A DNA stretch of 64,000 bases from Parahoeflea olei (GTDB taxonomy: Bacteria > Pseudomonadota > Alphaproteobacteria > Rhizobiales > Rhizobiaceae): contig NZ_LQZT01000012.1 of assembly GCF_001703635.1 (NCBI RefSeq), positions 487,096 to 551,095 of the forward strand. Direction: 5' to 3'. Below, one piece after another: positions 7,569 through 15,979 of the stretch (position 1 is the first letter of the stretch; each line of letters begins with the position of its first letter). A program made the translations under genes and the position numbers. The notes below the pieces were generated by a model, which was given only the letters and a program-made list of their open reading frames with translations, ran no database searches and was not told the DNA's origin.

Positions 7569-8336
7569 ATGACCGGAAATCCGATCATCAACATCAGGCA
7601 CGCGGCCAAGAGCTACGGCTCGCTCGAAGTGCTCAAGGACATCAGCCTGCAGGTGACCAAGGGCCAGATCGTCGCCATCATCGGGCCGAGCGGGTCGGGC
7701 AAGTCGACGCTGTTGCGCGCCATCAACGATCTCGATCCGCTCACCTCGGGCGAAGTCTGGCTTGAGGACGAGCAGGTCAACAAGCCTTTGCCGCCGCGCC
7801 AGTACGAGACCCACATCAACAAGGTCAGGCAGAACATCGGCATGGTGTTCCAGCACTTCAACCTGTTTCCGCACCTGACGGTCAGGGAAAACATCACGCT
7901 CGCGCCGAAGATGCTCAAGGGCATCACGGGCGCCCAAGCCGAAGAACTCGCCGTCGAGCAACTGACCAAGGTCGGCATGCTCGACCGCATCGACTATTAC
8001 CCCTCGCAGCTTTCCGGCGGGCAGAAGCAGCGCGTGGCGATCGCCCGGGCGCTCGCCATGAAGCCCAAGGTGATGCTGTTCGACGAGGCCACGTCCGCGC
8101 TCGACCCGGAGCTGGTCGAGGAGGTCAACCTCGTCATGAAGCAGCTCGCCGAGGAGCACATGACCATGATCATCGTCACCCACGAAATGGGCTTTGCCCA
8201 GGATGTCTGCGACCGGGTCCTGTTCATGGACCAGGGCGTCGTCGTCGAGGAGGGGCCGCCCGACGTGATCTTCAAAAACCCGGCCAATGAACGCACCCGG
8301 AATTTCCTTCGCAAACACCTCAGAGGACGCAACTAA
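7569..8336 (+). CDS. polar amino acid ABC transporter ATP-binding protein
   Basis: The 255-residue ATPase energises the importer. Walker [10 protein letters not shown] is at residues 39-47, the Q-loop at [14 protein letters not shown], the signature LSGGQKQR near 155, Walker [14 protein letters not shown] follows, and the switch His is in IIVTHEM. The ending [13 protein letters not shown] is characteristic of GlnQ/HisP/OccP-type subunits. ATG 7569 is chosen because it gives the standard N-terminus and follows GGGAGA at a workable distance. The last 50 bases could overlap an alternative ATG of the next gene, but that gene more probably starts after this stop. Confidence 0.95.
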   Translation: MTGNPIINIRHAAKSYGSLEVLKDISLQVTKGQIVAIIGPSGSGKSTLLRAINDLDPLTSGEVWLEDEQVNKPLPPRQYETHINKVRQNIGMVFQHFNLFPHLTVRENITLAPKMLKGITGAQAEELAVEQLTKVGMLDRIDYYPSQLSGGQKQRVAIARALAMKPKVMLFDEATSALDPELVEEVNLVMKQLAEEHMTMIIVTHEMGFAQDVCDRVLFMDQGVVVEEGPPDVIFKNPANERTRNFLRKHLRGRN

Positions 8337-8337
8337 C

Positions 8338-9648
8338 GTGAAGACCAGCGGCGCAGATCTCAAGTCCAACCTGTTCTACCAGTCGCGTCTGGCCCGGCCG
8401 ATGCTCGACCGCGCGGAAGGCATCTATCTCTATGACACCACCGGCAAGCGCTATCTCGACGGCTCGTCGGGCGCGATGGTGTCGAATATCGGCCATTCCA
8501 ATCCCAATGTGCTCGCCGCCATGAAGGCGCAGATGGACAAGTCGACCTTCGGCTACCGGCTGCATTTCCAGAACGAGCCGGCCGAGCGGCTCGCGCGGAT
8601 GACCGCCGAGCGCATGCCCGAAGGGCTCGACCGGGTGTTCTTCGTCTCCGGCGGCTCGGAAGCGGTCGAAAGCGCGGTCAAGCTCGCGCGGCAATACACG
8701 CTCGCCGTCGGCCAGGAGAGCCGCTGGAAGGTGATCTCGCGCTTTCCCTCCTATCACGGCGGCACGCTCGGTGCGGTGGCACTCACCGGCTACGACCCGC
8801 TCACCAAGCCGTTCGAGCCGATGTTGCGGCCGATGCCGAAGGTCCCCGCACCGCTGTGCTATCTCGACCGCGACAATCTCTCCGATCACGACCGGGGGCT
8901 CAAATATGCCGACATGCTGCGCGATGAGATCCTGGCGCAGGGGCCGGAAACCGTGCTCGCTTTCCTGATGGAGCCGGTCGGCGGCGCCTCTACAGGCGCG
9001 CTGGTCGCCCCCGACAGCTATTACGGCCGCATCCGCGAGATCTGCGACGAGTTCGGCAAGTTCGTCGCCTCCGAGCACTGGGGCGTGGTCCCCGACATCG
9101 TGGCGCTGTCGAAAGGCTTTGCCGCGGGCTATGCGCCGCTCGGCGCGATGGTGGCGCAGAATGCGATCGTCGACACGGTGCTCGATGCCGGCGGCTTCAT
9201 GCATGGCTTCACCTATGCCGGCAATCCGCTCGCCTGTGCCGCCGGCTGCGCGGTGCTCGGGGAAATGGACCGGCTCGGGCTCGTCGACAATGCGCGGGTG
9301 ATGGGCGATCGCCTGAAGAGCGAACTCACCGGCCTGATGGACCGTTATCCGTTCATCGGCGATGTGCGCGGCAAGGGCCTGCTGCTCGCCTTCGAACTGG
9401 TCTCGGACCGCGAGACCATGGCGCCCTTGCCCAAGGAGCTGAACGCCTACAACCGCCTGGTCGATCTCGCCTATGACCGGGGCCTGATCATCTATTCGCG
9501 CCGCACCCGCGGCGGCAAGGAAGGCGACCATTTCCTGGTCTGCCCGCCGCTGATCATCACCGAGGCGCAGATCGGCGAGATCATTGCGACGCTCATCGAC
9601 TGCCTTGATGCGATGGCTGCGGAGATGAACCTGCCGGTGAACCGATAA
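8338..9648 (+). CDS. class III PLP-dependent aminotransferase with internal deletion of the Asp motif
   Basis: The 436-residue product is a fold-type I, class III aminotransferase. Visible family blocks are YLDGSSGAMVSNIGHSNP, FFVSGGSEAVESAVKLARQY, SYHGGTLGAVALTG, FLMEPVGGAS and VALSKGFAAGYAPLGAM with the PLP Lys at residue 259. The sequence passes directly from ICDEFG (residue 240) to KFVASEHWGVVPDI. Class III enzymes carry a further segment of about 16 residues here, of the form LL-x-x-DEV-x-x-G-x-GRTG, whose Asp binds the pyridine nitrogen of PLP. Its absence keeps the frame but should cripple catalysis. GTG 8338 follows AGAGGA; ATG 8287 inside the ATPase gene is an alternative. Expected role: removal of an amino group from the imported compound or its hydrolysis product. 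Confidence 0.88.
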   Translation: MKTSGADLKSNLFYQSRLARPMLDRAEGIYLYDTTGKRYLDGSSGAMVSNIGHSNPNVLAAMKAQMDKSTFGYRLHFQNEPAERLARMTAERMPEGLDRVFFVSGGSEAVESAVKLARQYTLAVGQESRWKVISRFPSYHGGTLGAVALTGYDPLTKPFEPMLRPMPKVPAPLCYLDRDNLSDHDRGLKYADMLRDEILAQGPETVLAFLMEPVGGASTGALVAPDSYYGRIREICDEFGKFVASEHWGVVPDIVALSKGFAAGYAPLGAMVAQNAIVDTVLDAGGFMHGFTYAGNPLACAAGCAVLGEMDRLGLVDNARVMGDRLKSELTGLMDRYPFIGDVRGKGLLLAFELVSDRETMAPLPKELNAYNRLVDLAYDRGLIIYSRRTRGGKEGDHFLVCPPLIITEAQIGEIIATLIDCLDAMAAEMNLPVNR

Positions 9649-10343
9649 TGCCGTTTCCGGACAAGACCACGGATCTCGCGGCGGCGATCTCGAAGATCGG
9701 CGACGGTGCCCGCGTCATGATCGGCGGCTTCGGCGTGCCCGGCACGCCGTTCACGCTGATCGAGGAACTGGTGCGTCAGGGGCCCAGGAACCTCACCATC
9801 ATCAAGAACGACGCCAACGAGCCCGGCATGGGCGTCGACTGGCTGCTTCAGGCCGGGCTCGTCAAACGGCTGATCACCAGCCATGTCGGGCTCAACGGCA
9901 ATGCGGTCAGGATGATGAATGCGGGCGAGATCGAGGTCGAGTTCGTGGCGCAAGGCATCCTCGCCGAGCGCATCCGCACCGCTGGCGCCGGGCTCCGCGG
10001 CTTCGTCTCCGACATCGGCGTCGGCACGCTGTTGGCCGAGGGCAAGAAGCGGATCGAGATCGACGGCGAGACGCTGCTGTTCGAACCCGCGCTCGAGGCC
10101 GATTTCGCGCTGGTGCATGCGGCCACCGCCGACACCTTCGGCAATCTCGCCTATGTGGCGACCGCGCGCAATTTCAATCCGCTGATGGCGATGGCGGCGG
10201 AGTGCACCATTGCCGAGGCGGAAGACCTGGTGCCGCTCGGCGGCCTCGCGCCGGACGCGATCCACACGCCGGCGCCCTTCGTCGACCATCTGGTGGCGCT
10301 GCCGCCCGAACTCATGGAGGTCTACGGTGTCGTCAAGCGCTAA
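9648..10343 (+). CDS. 3-oxoacid CoA-transferase subunit A
   Basis: The 231-residue protein is the alpha subunit of a family I CoA-transferase (succinyl-CoA:3-oxoacid, 3-oxoadipate or acetate CoA-transferase). Diagnostic blocks are DGARVMIGGFGVPGTP near the N-terminus (glycine-rich CoA site) and ADFALVHAATADTFGNLAY. Its ATG shares one base with the stop of the aminotransferase gene, and its end overlaps the beta subunit gene, so the three are tightly coupled. It would activate a keto acid as its CoA thioester using an acyl-CoA donor. The exact acid cannot be told from sequence; the neighbouring thiolase suggests a 3-oxoacid. Confidence 0.9.
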   Translation: MPFPDKTTDLAAAISKIGDGARVMIGGFGVPGTPFTLIEELVRQGPRNLTIIKNDANEPGMGVDWLLQAGLVKRLITSHVGLNGNAVRMMNAGEIEVEFVAQGILAERIRTAGAGLRGFVSDIGVGTLLAEGKKRIEIDGETLLFEPALEADFALVHAATADTFGNLAYVATARNFNPLMAMAAECTIAEAEDLVPLGGLAPDAIHTPAPFVDHLVALPPELMEVYGVVKR

Positions 10344-10983
10344 GCAGAGGATGCTCGCCCGGGCCGCGCGCGACATCCTGCCCGGCATGACCGTCAATCT
10401 CGGCATCGGGCTTCCGACCCAGGTGATGGCCCATGTGGCGCCCGATTGTCCCGTCTGCCTGCACTCGGAAAACGGCATCGCCGGCGTCGGCGGCCTGACG
10501 GCGCCGGGCCGCGAGGACCGCAACCTGATCGATGCCGGCGGCGGCTATATCCTGTGCGCGGCCGGAGGTTCGTTCTTCGACAGCGCCGTCTCCTTCGCGC
10601 TGGTCCGGGGAGGGCGGCTCGATCTCACCCTCCTCGGCGCCTTCGAGATCGCCGCCAACGGTGATCTTGCCAACTGGATCATCCCCGGCAAGTTCGCCGC
10701 CGGCGTCGGCGGCGCCATCGAGCTTGCGCAGAAGGCGCGGCGGGTGGGGGTGCTCACCACCCATACCGACAAGCACGGCAACCCGAAGATCCTCGAACGC
10801 TGCACCCTGCCGCTGACAGCGCGCGGTTGTGTCGACCGCATCTATACCGACATGGCGGTGTGCGACGTCCGGCCCGATGGCCTGCATCTCGTGGAACTGG
10901 CAGAAGGGGTGGAGCTCGCCGAGCTGCGCTTTGCCACCGGGGCGCCGCTGATCGTGGCCGACGGGCCGATCCCCAGATTCTAG
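10327..10983 (+). CDS. 3-oxoacid CoA-transferase subunit B
   Basis: The 218-residue beta subunit carries the catalytic Glu in SENG (residue 48), which forms the glutamyl-CoA intermediate, within [13 protein letters not shown]. Other family blocks are VNLGIGLPT and [22 protein letters not shown] 10327 is chosen as the start because GGAGG lies at 10316-10320, six bases before it; ATG 10351 would remove only eight residues. The gene overlaps subunit A by 17 bp, as usual for this pair. Together the subunits transfer CoA to an organic acid so that the downstream thiolase can cleave it. Confidence 0.92.
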   Translation: MSSSAKQRMLARAARDILPGMTVNLGIGLPTQVMAHVAPDCPVCLHSENGIAGVGGLTAPGREDRNLIDAGGGYILCAAGGSFFDSAVSFALVRGGRLDLTLLGAFEIAANGDLANWIIPGKFAAGVGGAIELAQKARRVGVLTTHTDKHGNPKILERCTLPLTARGCVDRIYTDMAVCDVRPDGLHLVELAEGVELAELRFATGAPLIVADGPIPRF

Positions 10984-10997
10984 ACCAGGCGGACAAC

Positions 10998-12287
10998 ATG
11001 ACCTCGCATGACGAGACTTCCATTCTTCACGCTGTCGATGCCGTGTTCGACCGGGAGGTCGACTTCCTCGCGGAACTGACCTCGCATCCCTCGACCCGCG
11101 GCAACGAGCAGTCGGCACAGGACTTCATGGCCGAAGAACTGGGCGCCCGCGGTTACGCCGTCGACCGCTGGACCATCGATGTCGATGCGATCGCCCATCT
11201 GCCGGGCTTTTCGCCGGTGATCGGCGCCTATGAGGACGCGGTCAATGTGGTGGGCACGCATCGCGGCAGCGGCAAGGGCCGAAGCCTGATCCTCAACGGC
11301 CATATTGACGTGGTCCCGGAAGGGCCGCTCGACATGTGGCACTCGCCGCCATTCGCGCCGCGCATCGAGGACGGCTGGATGTATGGCCGCGGCGCCGGCG
11401 ACATGAAGGCGGGGCTCGCCTCCAACCTGTTCGCGCTCGATGCGCTGAGGCACCTGGGCTACCAGCCTGCGTCGGACGTGTTCTTCCAGTCGGTGGTGGA
11501 AGAGGAATGCACCGGCAATGGCGCGCTCGCCTGTCTCGAACGTGGCTACCGTGCTGATGCCGCGCTGATCCCCGAGCCGTTCTCGGAAAAGCTCGTCACC
11601 GCGCAGCTCGGGGTTCTGTGGTTCCAGGTCCATTTGAAGGGCATGCCGACCCATGTCGCCTATGCCGGCAGCGGCTCGAACGCGATCGAGGCGGCGATCC
11701 CGCTGATTGCGGCGCTGCACGAGATGGAGCACCGCTGGAACCGCGCGGACCGCCGCCATTCCGATTATGCCGACCACAACCACGCGCTCAATCTGAATAT
11801 CGGCAAGATTTCGGGCGGCGACTGGGCCAGCTCGGTGCCAGCCTGGTGCGTGTTCGACGTGCGCATGGGCCTGTTTCCGGGCCAGGATCTTGATGTCGCC
11901 AAGGCCGAAATCGAGGCGGTGCTCCGGGAGGCGGCGTCCGAGCACCCGTTCCTGCGCAAGAACGCGCCCGAAATCGTCTATCACGGCTTCCACGCCGAGG
12001 GCTACGCGCTGTCGGAAAACCGTTCGCCGGCTGCCACCCAGGCGATCTCGGAGCTTGAGCATGCGCATATGAGCGTTAACGGCTCGGCGCTCGACAAACT
12101 CGCGATCACCGCGACCACCGATGCCCGCTTCTTTGGCCTCTATGCGGACACGCCCGCGCTGGTCTATGGACCCCGTGCGGAGGCGATTCACGGGTTCAAC
12201 GAACAGGTCGAGCTTGAGTCCGTCCGCCGCGTGACCCAGGCCACGGCCCTGTTCATCGCCCGCTGGTGCGGGCTCGACAAGATCTGA
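10998..12287 (+). CDS. M20-family metallohydrolase (ArgE/DapE-like deacylase)
   Basis: The 429-residue cytosolic hydrolase is of the acetylornithine deacetylase/succinyl-diaminopimelate desuccinylase group. The di-zinc ligands are in order: NGHIDVVP (His 102, Asp 104), RGAGDMKAG (Asp 135), [10 protein letters not shown] (catalytic Glu and ligand Glu near 168-170), LIPEP, and EAIHGFNE (final His). A dimerisation insert follows from [28 protein letters not shown]. It should cleave an amide, releasing a free amino acid from an N-acyl or N-carbamoyl form. It lies 14 bp after the CoA-transferase gene and 14 bp before the thiolase gene. The substrate is presumably the product of the creatininase-like enzyme or the imported compound itself. 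Confidence 0.9.
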   Translation: MTSHDETSILHAVDAVFDREVDFLAELTSHPSTRGNEQSAQDFMAEELGARGYAVDRWTIDVDAIAHLPGFSPVIGAYEDAVNVVGTHRGSGKGRSLILNGHIDVVPEGPLDMWHSPPFAPRIEDGWMYGRGAGDMKAGLASNLFALDALRHLGYQPASDVFFQSVVEEECTGNGALACLERGYRADAALIPEPFSEKLVTAQLGVLWFQVHLKGMPTHVAYAGSGSNAIEAAIPLIAALHEMEHRWNRADRRHSDYADHNHALNLNIGKISGGDWASSVPAWCVFDVRMGLFPGQDLDVAKAEIEAVLREAASEHPFLRKNAPEIVYHGFHAEGYALSENRSPAATQAISELEHAHMSVNGSALDKLAITATTDARFFGLYADTPALVYGPRAEAIHGFNEQVELESVRRVTQATALFIARWCGLDKI

Positions 12288-12301
12288 AGAAGGACGCCCC
12301 C

Positions 12302-13480
12302 ATGCGCGAAGCCGTCATCGTCTCCACCGCCCGCACGCCGATTGCCAAGGCCTATCGCGGCGCCTTCAATGCCACCCAGGCCCCGGTGATGATGGCGCAT
12401 GCGATCCGCGCCGCGGTCGCCCGCGCGGGCCTGGAGGGCGGCGAGATCGAGGATTTCACCATGGGGTCGGCCCTGACCCAGGGCACGGCGGGCGTCAATG
12501 CCGCGCGCCATGCGGTGATCGCAGCGGGCCTGCCGGTCTCGGTCGCGGCCGCGACCATCGACCGGCAATGCGCCTCGGGCCTCTCGGCGCTCGCGGCGGC
12601 CGCGCACCAGGTGCGCAATGACGGCGTCGAGATCGCCATGGCCGGCGGCGTCGAGAGCATTTCGCTGGTGCAGAACGAGCATTGGAACAAGCATTGCTAC
12701 CGGATCGCGGACCTGGCCGACAGCTATTACATGAGCATGCTCGATACGGCGGAAGTGGTGGCCGAGCGCTATTCCGTAAGCCGCGAGGCGCAGGACGCCT
12801 ATGCGCTCGAAAGCCAGCGCCGGACGGCGGAAGCCCAGCGCGCGGGCCGCTACGATGCCGAGATCGTGCCGATGGATGCGGTCAAGCTCGTGACCGACAA
12901 GGCGACCGGCGAAACCTCGAAGCAGCAGGTCACGCTTTCCGCCGATGAAAGCAACCGCCCCGACACCACGCTCGAAGGCCTTCAGTCGCTCAAGCCGGTG
13001 ATGGGGCCGGACAAGGTGGTGACCGCGGGCAATGCCAGCCAGCTCTCCGACGGCGCATCGGCGCTGGTGGTGATGTCAGGGGAGGAGGCCGCGCGCCGAA
13101 ACCTCTCGCCGCTCGGCATCTTCCGCGGCATGGCGGTCGCCGGCTGCGCGCCCGAGGAAATGGGCATCGGCCCGGTGCTCGCGGTGCCGCGGCTGCTCGC
13201 CCGCCACGGGCTCAAGATCGACGACATCGACCTGTGGGAGATCAACGAGGCCTTCGCTTCGCAGCTCCTCTATTGCCGCGACAGGCTCGGCATCGATCCG
13301 GACAAGCTCAACGTCAATGGCGGGGCGATCTCGATCGGCCATCCCTACGGCATGAGCGGCGCGCGCATGGCAGGCCACCTTCTCATCGAGGGCCGGCGCC
13401 GCGGCGCGAAATACGGCGTGGTCAGCATGTGCGTGGGCGGCGGCATGGGCGCCGCCGGCCTGTTCGAAATCTGCGCCTGA
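12302..13480 (+). CDS. acetyl-CoA acyltransferase (thiolase)
   Basis: The 392-residue thiolase has the nucleophilic Cys in DRQCASG (residue 90), NEAFASQ, the His in [11 protein letters not shown] and the second catalytic Cys in SMCVGGGMG. It would cleave a 3-oxoacyl-CoA into acetyl-CoA and a shortened acyl-CoA. The family includes biosynthetic and degradative members; the operon context (importer, hydrolases, transaminase, 3-oxoacid CoA-transferase) favours degradation as the terminal step. ATG 12302 follows GAAGAAGGA at good spacing. The operon ends here: the next gene is convergent, with only 30 bp between. Confidence 0.93.
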   Translation: MREAVIVSTARTPIAKAYRGAFNATQAPVMMAHAIRAAVARAGLEGGEIEDFTMGSALTQGTAGVNAARHAVIAAGLPVSVAAATIDRQCASGLSALAAAAHQVRNDGVEIAMAGGVESISLVQNEHWNKHCYRIADLADSYYMSMLDTAEVVAERYSVSREAQDAYALESQRRTAEAQRAGRYDAEIVPMDAVKLVTDKATGETSKQQVTLSADESNRPDTTLEGLQSLKPVMGPDKVVTAGNASQLSDGASALVVMSGEEAARRNLSPLGIFRGMAVAGCAPEEMGIGPVLAVPRLLARHGLKIDDIDLWEINEAFASQLLYCRDRLGIDPDKLNVNGGAISIGHPYGMSGARMAGHLLIEGRRRGAKYGVVSMCVGGGMGAAGLFEICA

Positions 13481-13510
13481 GGTGCAGGCTGAAGCCGCGT
13501 CCGCCCGGCC

Positions 13511-13843
13511 TCAGCGCCGGGCGCCGCTGCGGCCGAGCATGGTCAGCACCGCGTCGCGGACTTCCTCGTCCTGGGCCAGCACCGCCTGGCTCAGCCGGAA
13601 CAGCCGTTCGCGGGTGGCGTGCAGCTGGTCGATCAGGTCGAGCACCACCGGCAGCGTCTCCTCCTCGACGTCCATGTCGTAGCGCAACGCGCAGATCAGC
13701 TGCACGCGGGCGACCTGCAGGTCGCTCAACCGCGGTCCGCCCTCGCGCTCCTCGGCTTCGATCAGCGCGTCTCTCAGCCAGCGGTCCAGGTCGGCGCGGT
13801 TGAGGTCTGGGACAAGCGAGACGATCTCTTCGAGCTTCTTCAT
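13511..13843 (-). CDS. cbpM: chaperone modulator CbpM-like
   Basis: The 110-residue helical protein begins MKKLEEIVSLVPDLNRADLDRWL, with a MerR-like helix arrangement and many Arg/Glu pairs, as in the CbpM/YccV-type modulator that binds the J domain of CbpA and limits its activity. Its ATG overlaps the stop of the cbpA gene (ATGA), so it is the second cistron of a coupled pair, as in enterobacteria. Length is normal. Identification rests mainly on this linkage and overall character, so the symbol is a probable assignment. Confidence 0.8.
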   Translation of the reverse strand: MKKLEEIVSLVPDLNRADLDRWLRDALIEAEEREGGPRLSDLQVARVQLICALRYDMDVEEETLPVVLDLIDQLHATRERLFRLSQAVLAQDEEVRDAVLTMLGRSGARR

Positions 13844-14766
13844 TTCAGCATCTCCTTGCGCGGATCCTGCGCATGCCGCGGCTTCCAGCCTTCGAGGAAG
13901 GCTGCGAGCTCGGGCTCCTCGGCAGGCGGCAGCATCACCTTGAGCGTCACATACTGGTGGCCGCGCTGGCCTGTTTTCGCATTGCGGATGCCGCGCTCCT
14001 TGAGCCGGAGCTTGGTGCCGGTGTTCGAGCCCTTCGGCACAGTGAGACTCACCGGCCCCGCAATCGTCGGAACCTCGATGCGCGCGCCGAGCACGGCTTC
14101 CTTGAGCGTCACCGGCACCTCGATATGCACATTGTCGTCCTTGCGCACGAAATGGGCATCGGGCTCGATATGCAGTTCGATAAACGCGTCGCCTGCCGGG
14201 CCGCCGTTGAAGCCAGGGCCGCCCTGGCCCTTGAGCCGCAGGCTCTGCCGGTCCTCGGCGCCTTCGGGAATGGTGACGTTCAAGGTCTTGCCGTCGGGCA
14301 GTTGCAGCTTCTGCACGCCGCCCTGGGCCGCCGTCAGGAAGGGAACGCGCAAAGTGTAGGTCACGTCCTGCCCGCGCGCCTTCATGCTGCCGCGCCCGCC
14401 CATGCCACCCATGCCGCCCATGCCGCCGCCGAAGGCGCGGGCGAAGAAGGATTCGAGGTCCTCGTTGCTGGCAAAGCCGTCCTGGCGCGCATGGGCGCCG
14501 GAGGGGCCGGCATAGTCGCGGTAAAACCGCTGCTGCCGGGTCTCGGCGCCGGTCGCGTCGATCTCGCCGGCGTCGAAGCGGCGGCGGCGCTCCTTGTCCT
14601 TCAGGAATTCGTGTGCGCCCGAGATCTCCTTGAAACGGGCTTCGGCCGCCTTGTCGTCGGGATGCAGGTCGGGGTGATGCTTCTTGGCAAGCTTCTTGAA
14701 GGCCGCCTTGATCTCCGCATCGCTCGCCGACCGCTTGATGCCGAGAATGTCGTAGGGATTCTTCAT
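13840..14766 (-). CDS. cbpA: DnaJ-like co-chaperone CbpA
   Basis: The 308-residue protein has a J domain at residues 1-68 (KNPYDILGI, and HPD in KKHHPDLHP), a Gly/Met-rich linker (GGGMGGMGGMGG, about residues 118-130), and the two C-terminal substrate-binding domains (GGVQKLQLPDGKTLNVTIPEGAEDRQSLRLKG-type block, then a second barrel from VHIEVPV). There is no zinc-finger cysteine cluster, which distinguishes CbpA from DnaJ. It stimulates DnaK ATPase and binds unfolded proteins. ATG 14766 is preferred to an upstream in-frame ATG at 14811 because the J domain starts at once and GGAG precedes it. Confidence 0.93.
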   Translation of the reverse strand: MKNPYDILGIKRSASDAEIKAAFKKLAKKHHPDLHPDDKAAEARFKEISGAHEFLKDKERRRRFDAGEIDATGAETRQQRFYRDYAGPSGAHARQDGFASNEDLESFFARAFGGGMGGMGGMGGRGSMKARGQDVTYTLRVPFLTAAQGGVQKLQLPDGKTLNVTIPEGAEDRQSLRLKGQGGPGFNGGPAGDAFIELHIEPDAHFVRKDDNVHIEVPVTLKEAVLGARIEVPTIAGPVSLTVPKGSNTGTKLRLKERGIRNAKTGQRGHQYVTLKVMLPPAEEPELAAFLEGWKPRHAQDPRKEMLK

Positions 14767-15148
14767 TCGGTTTGGCTCCGGCAATGCATGGATTTCAGCC
14801 CTCGCGAGCATCGGCGCCGGGCTAGCCGGCGGCGCGCTGAAAGAGCCGGGATTGCGATGCCAATTCAGGGTGCTGCGCCGGCTTTGCCGTCTTGTGCTGG
14901 ATCAAGCCCGCGGGAACCGTTGGCCCTTCTGAGATAGGTATTCCGGCAATGCTTTGCCAGACCCTTCCGCGGGACCGGCATGCTTTGCCGAGCCGTCCGC
15001 GCCGGCAGCCGATTCGGGGTCGATGGTTGGGAAGCCCGGGGTTCATGTAAAACAGCGCTTCGAGGTGACGTGAATTCCTGCGTCGGCAAGTTTACATGAC
15101 GTTAAGCCAGTATTTCTAAAATGATCTGGTAGAAATTGGGGGGCTGGC
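14767..15148. other. 382-bp intergenic region between divergent cbpA and the PstS-like gene
   Basis: No convincing coding frame on either strand; short frames here are Arg/Pro-rich and lack ribosome-binding sites. The right end (about 15085-15140) is AT-rich relative to the surroundings and should hold the promoter of the PstS-like gene. TGACGT occurs at 15066 and TGACGTTA at 15097, but no recognised operator is claimed. Confidence 0.5.
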
Positions 15149-15979
15149 ATGAAATCGAGTCCGGGAAGGCGATTTGCGGCATGGGCATTTTGTCTTGTTG
15201 CCCTGAGCCTTGGTCAGGCGGGATCTGCCCAGTCCGAAACCCTGCGCATCGGCGGGACCGGGGCCTCTACCGAATTCATGAAGATGCTGGGCGCGGCCTT
15301 CGAGGCGCAGGAGGAGGGGGCAACCGTCGAGGTCATCAGCGGGCTCGGCAGCTCCGGCGCCATCGAAGCCACCTATGACGGTGCCATCGATATCGCCATT
15401 TCCGCCCGTCCGCTCAAGCCGGGGGAAGCGGAACTCGGCTTGTCGGGAGCGCCTTTTGCCCGCACCCCCTATGGCATGGTGACGTCCTATCCACGACCGG
15501 GAAACATCGAAGCCAAGGATGTCGCCGGCTTTTTCTCGTCGGTGGACTCGCGCTGGCCGGACGATACCCCGGTCCGGGTTGTGCTGCGGCCGCTCAGCGA
15601 GAGCGACACGACCCTGCTGGGGCAGACCTTTCCGGGGATGGCCGAGGCGATGGAGACGGTGCGCGAGCGGATCGACGTTTCCGTCGCCGGCACCGACCAG
15701 GACAACCTCACCATGGCGTCCGACATCTACGGGTCGCTGGTGGGGGCGAGCCTTGCCCAGGTGCTCACCGAAAAGCGGCCGCTGCATTTCCTGTCGATCG
15801 ACGGGCAGGAACCGACCGTCGACAATCTCGAGCGCGGCCTCTATCCCTATCAGAAGCTCTTCTACATCGTGCAGCCGGCAGAGCCCACGGCGCTCGCCGA
15901 GCGCTTCATCTCCTTTGTCCGCTCGGATGCCGGCGTGGCTCTATTGCGAGAGGCTGCATGTCTGCCTATCGCAAACTGA
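15149..15979 (+). CDS. PstS-like periplasmic phosphate/anion-binding protein
   Basis: The 276-residue protein has a signal peptide (residues 1-27, [17 protein letters not shown]) and a PBP-like domain of the PstS type: [18 protein letters not shown] at the start, then [29 protein letters not shown], which resembles the phosphate-binding loops (SGG-x-x and D-I-x-x-S-R). No permease or ATPase genes are nearby. Instead its last 22 bases overlap the start of a GGDEF-EAL gene. A sensing role, presenting ligand occupancy to the membrane enzyme encoded next, is therefore more plausible than transport. The ligand may be phosphate or another oxyanion; this cannot be decided here. Confidence 0.85.
   Translation: MKSSPGRRFAAWAFCLVALSLGQAGSAQSETLRIGGTGASTEFMKMLGAAFEAQEEGATVEVISGLGSSGAIEATYDGAIDIAISARPLKPGEAELGLSGAPFARTPYGMVTSYPRPGNIEAKDVAGFFSSVDSRWPDDTPVRVVLRPLSESDTTLLGQTFPGMAEAMETVRERIDVSVAGTDQDNLTMASDIYGSLVGASLAQVLTEKRPLHFLSIDGQEPTVDNLERGLYPYQKLFYIVQPAEPTALAERFISFVRSDAGVALLREAACLPIAN

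Noticed and set aside
5267..7609. Minus-strand open frame of 780 codons opposite the permease genes
   Set aside because: Composition is His/Arg/Asp-rich and no motif is seen; the plus strand carries clear ABC permease and creatininase genes.
14822..15089. Small minus-strand genes between cbpA and the PstS-like gene
   Set aside because: Two overlapping frames in different phases give Arg/Pro-rich sequence without a ribosome-binding site; neither resembles a protein family.
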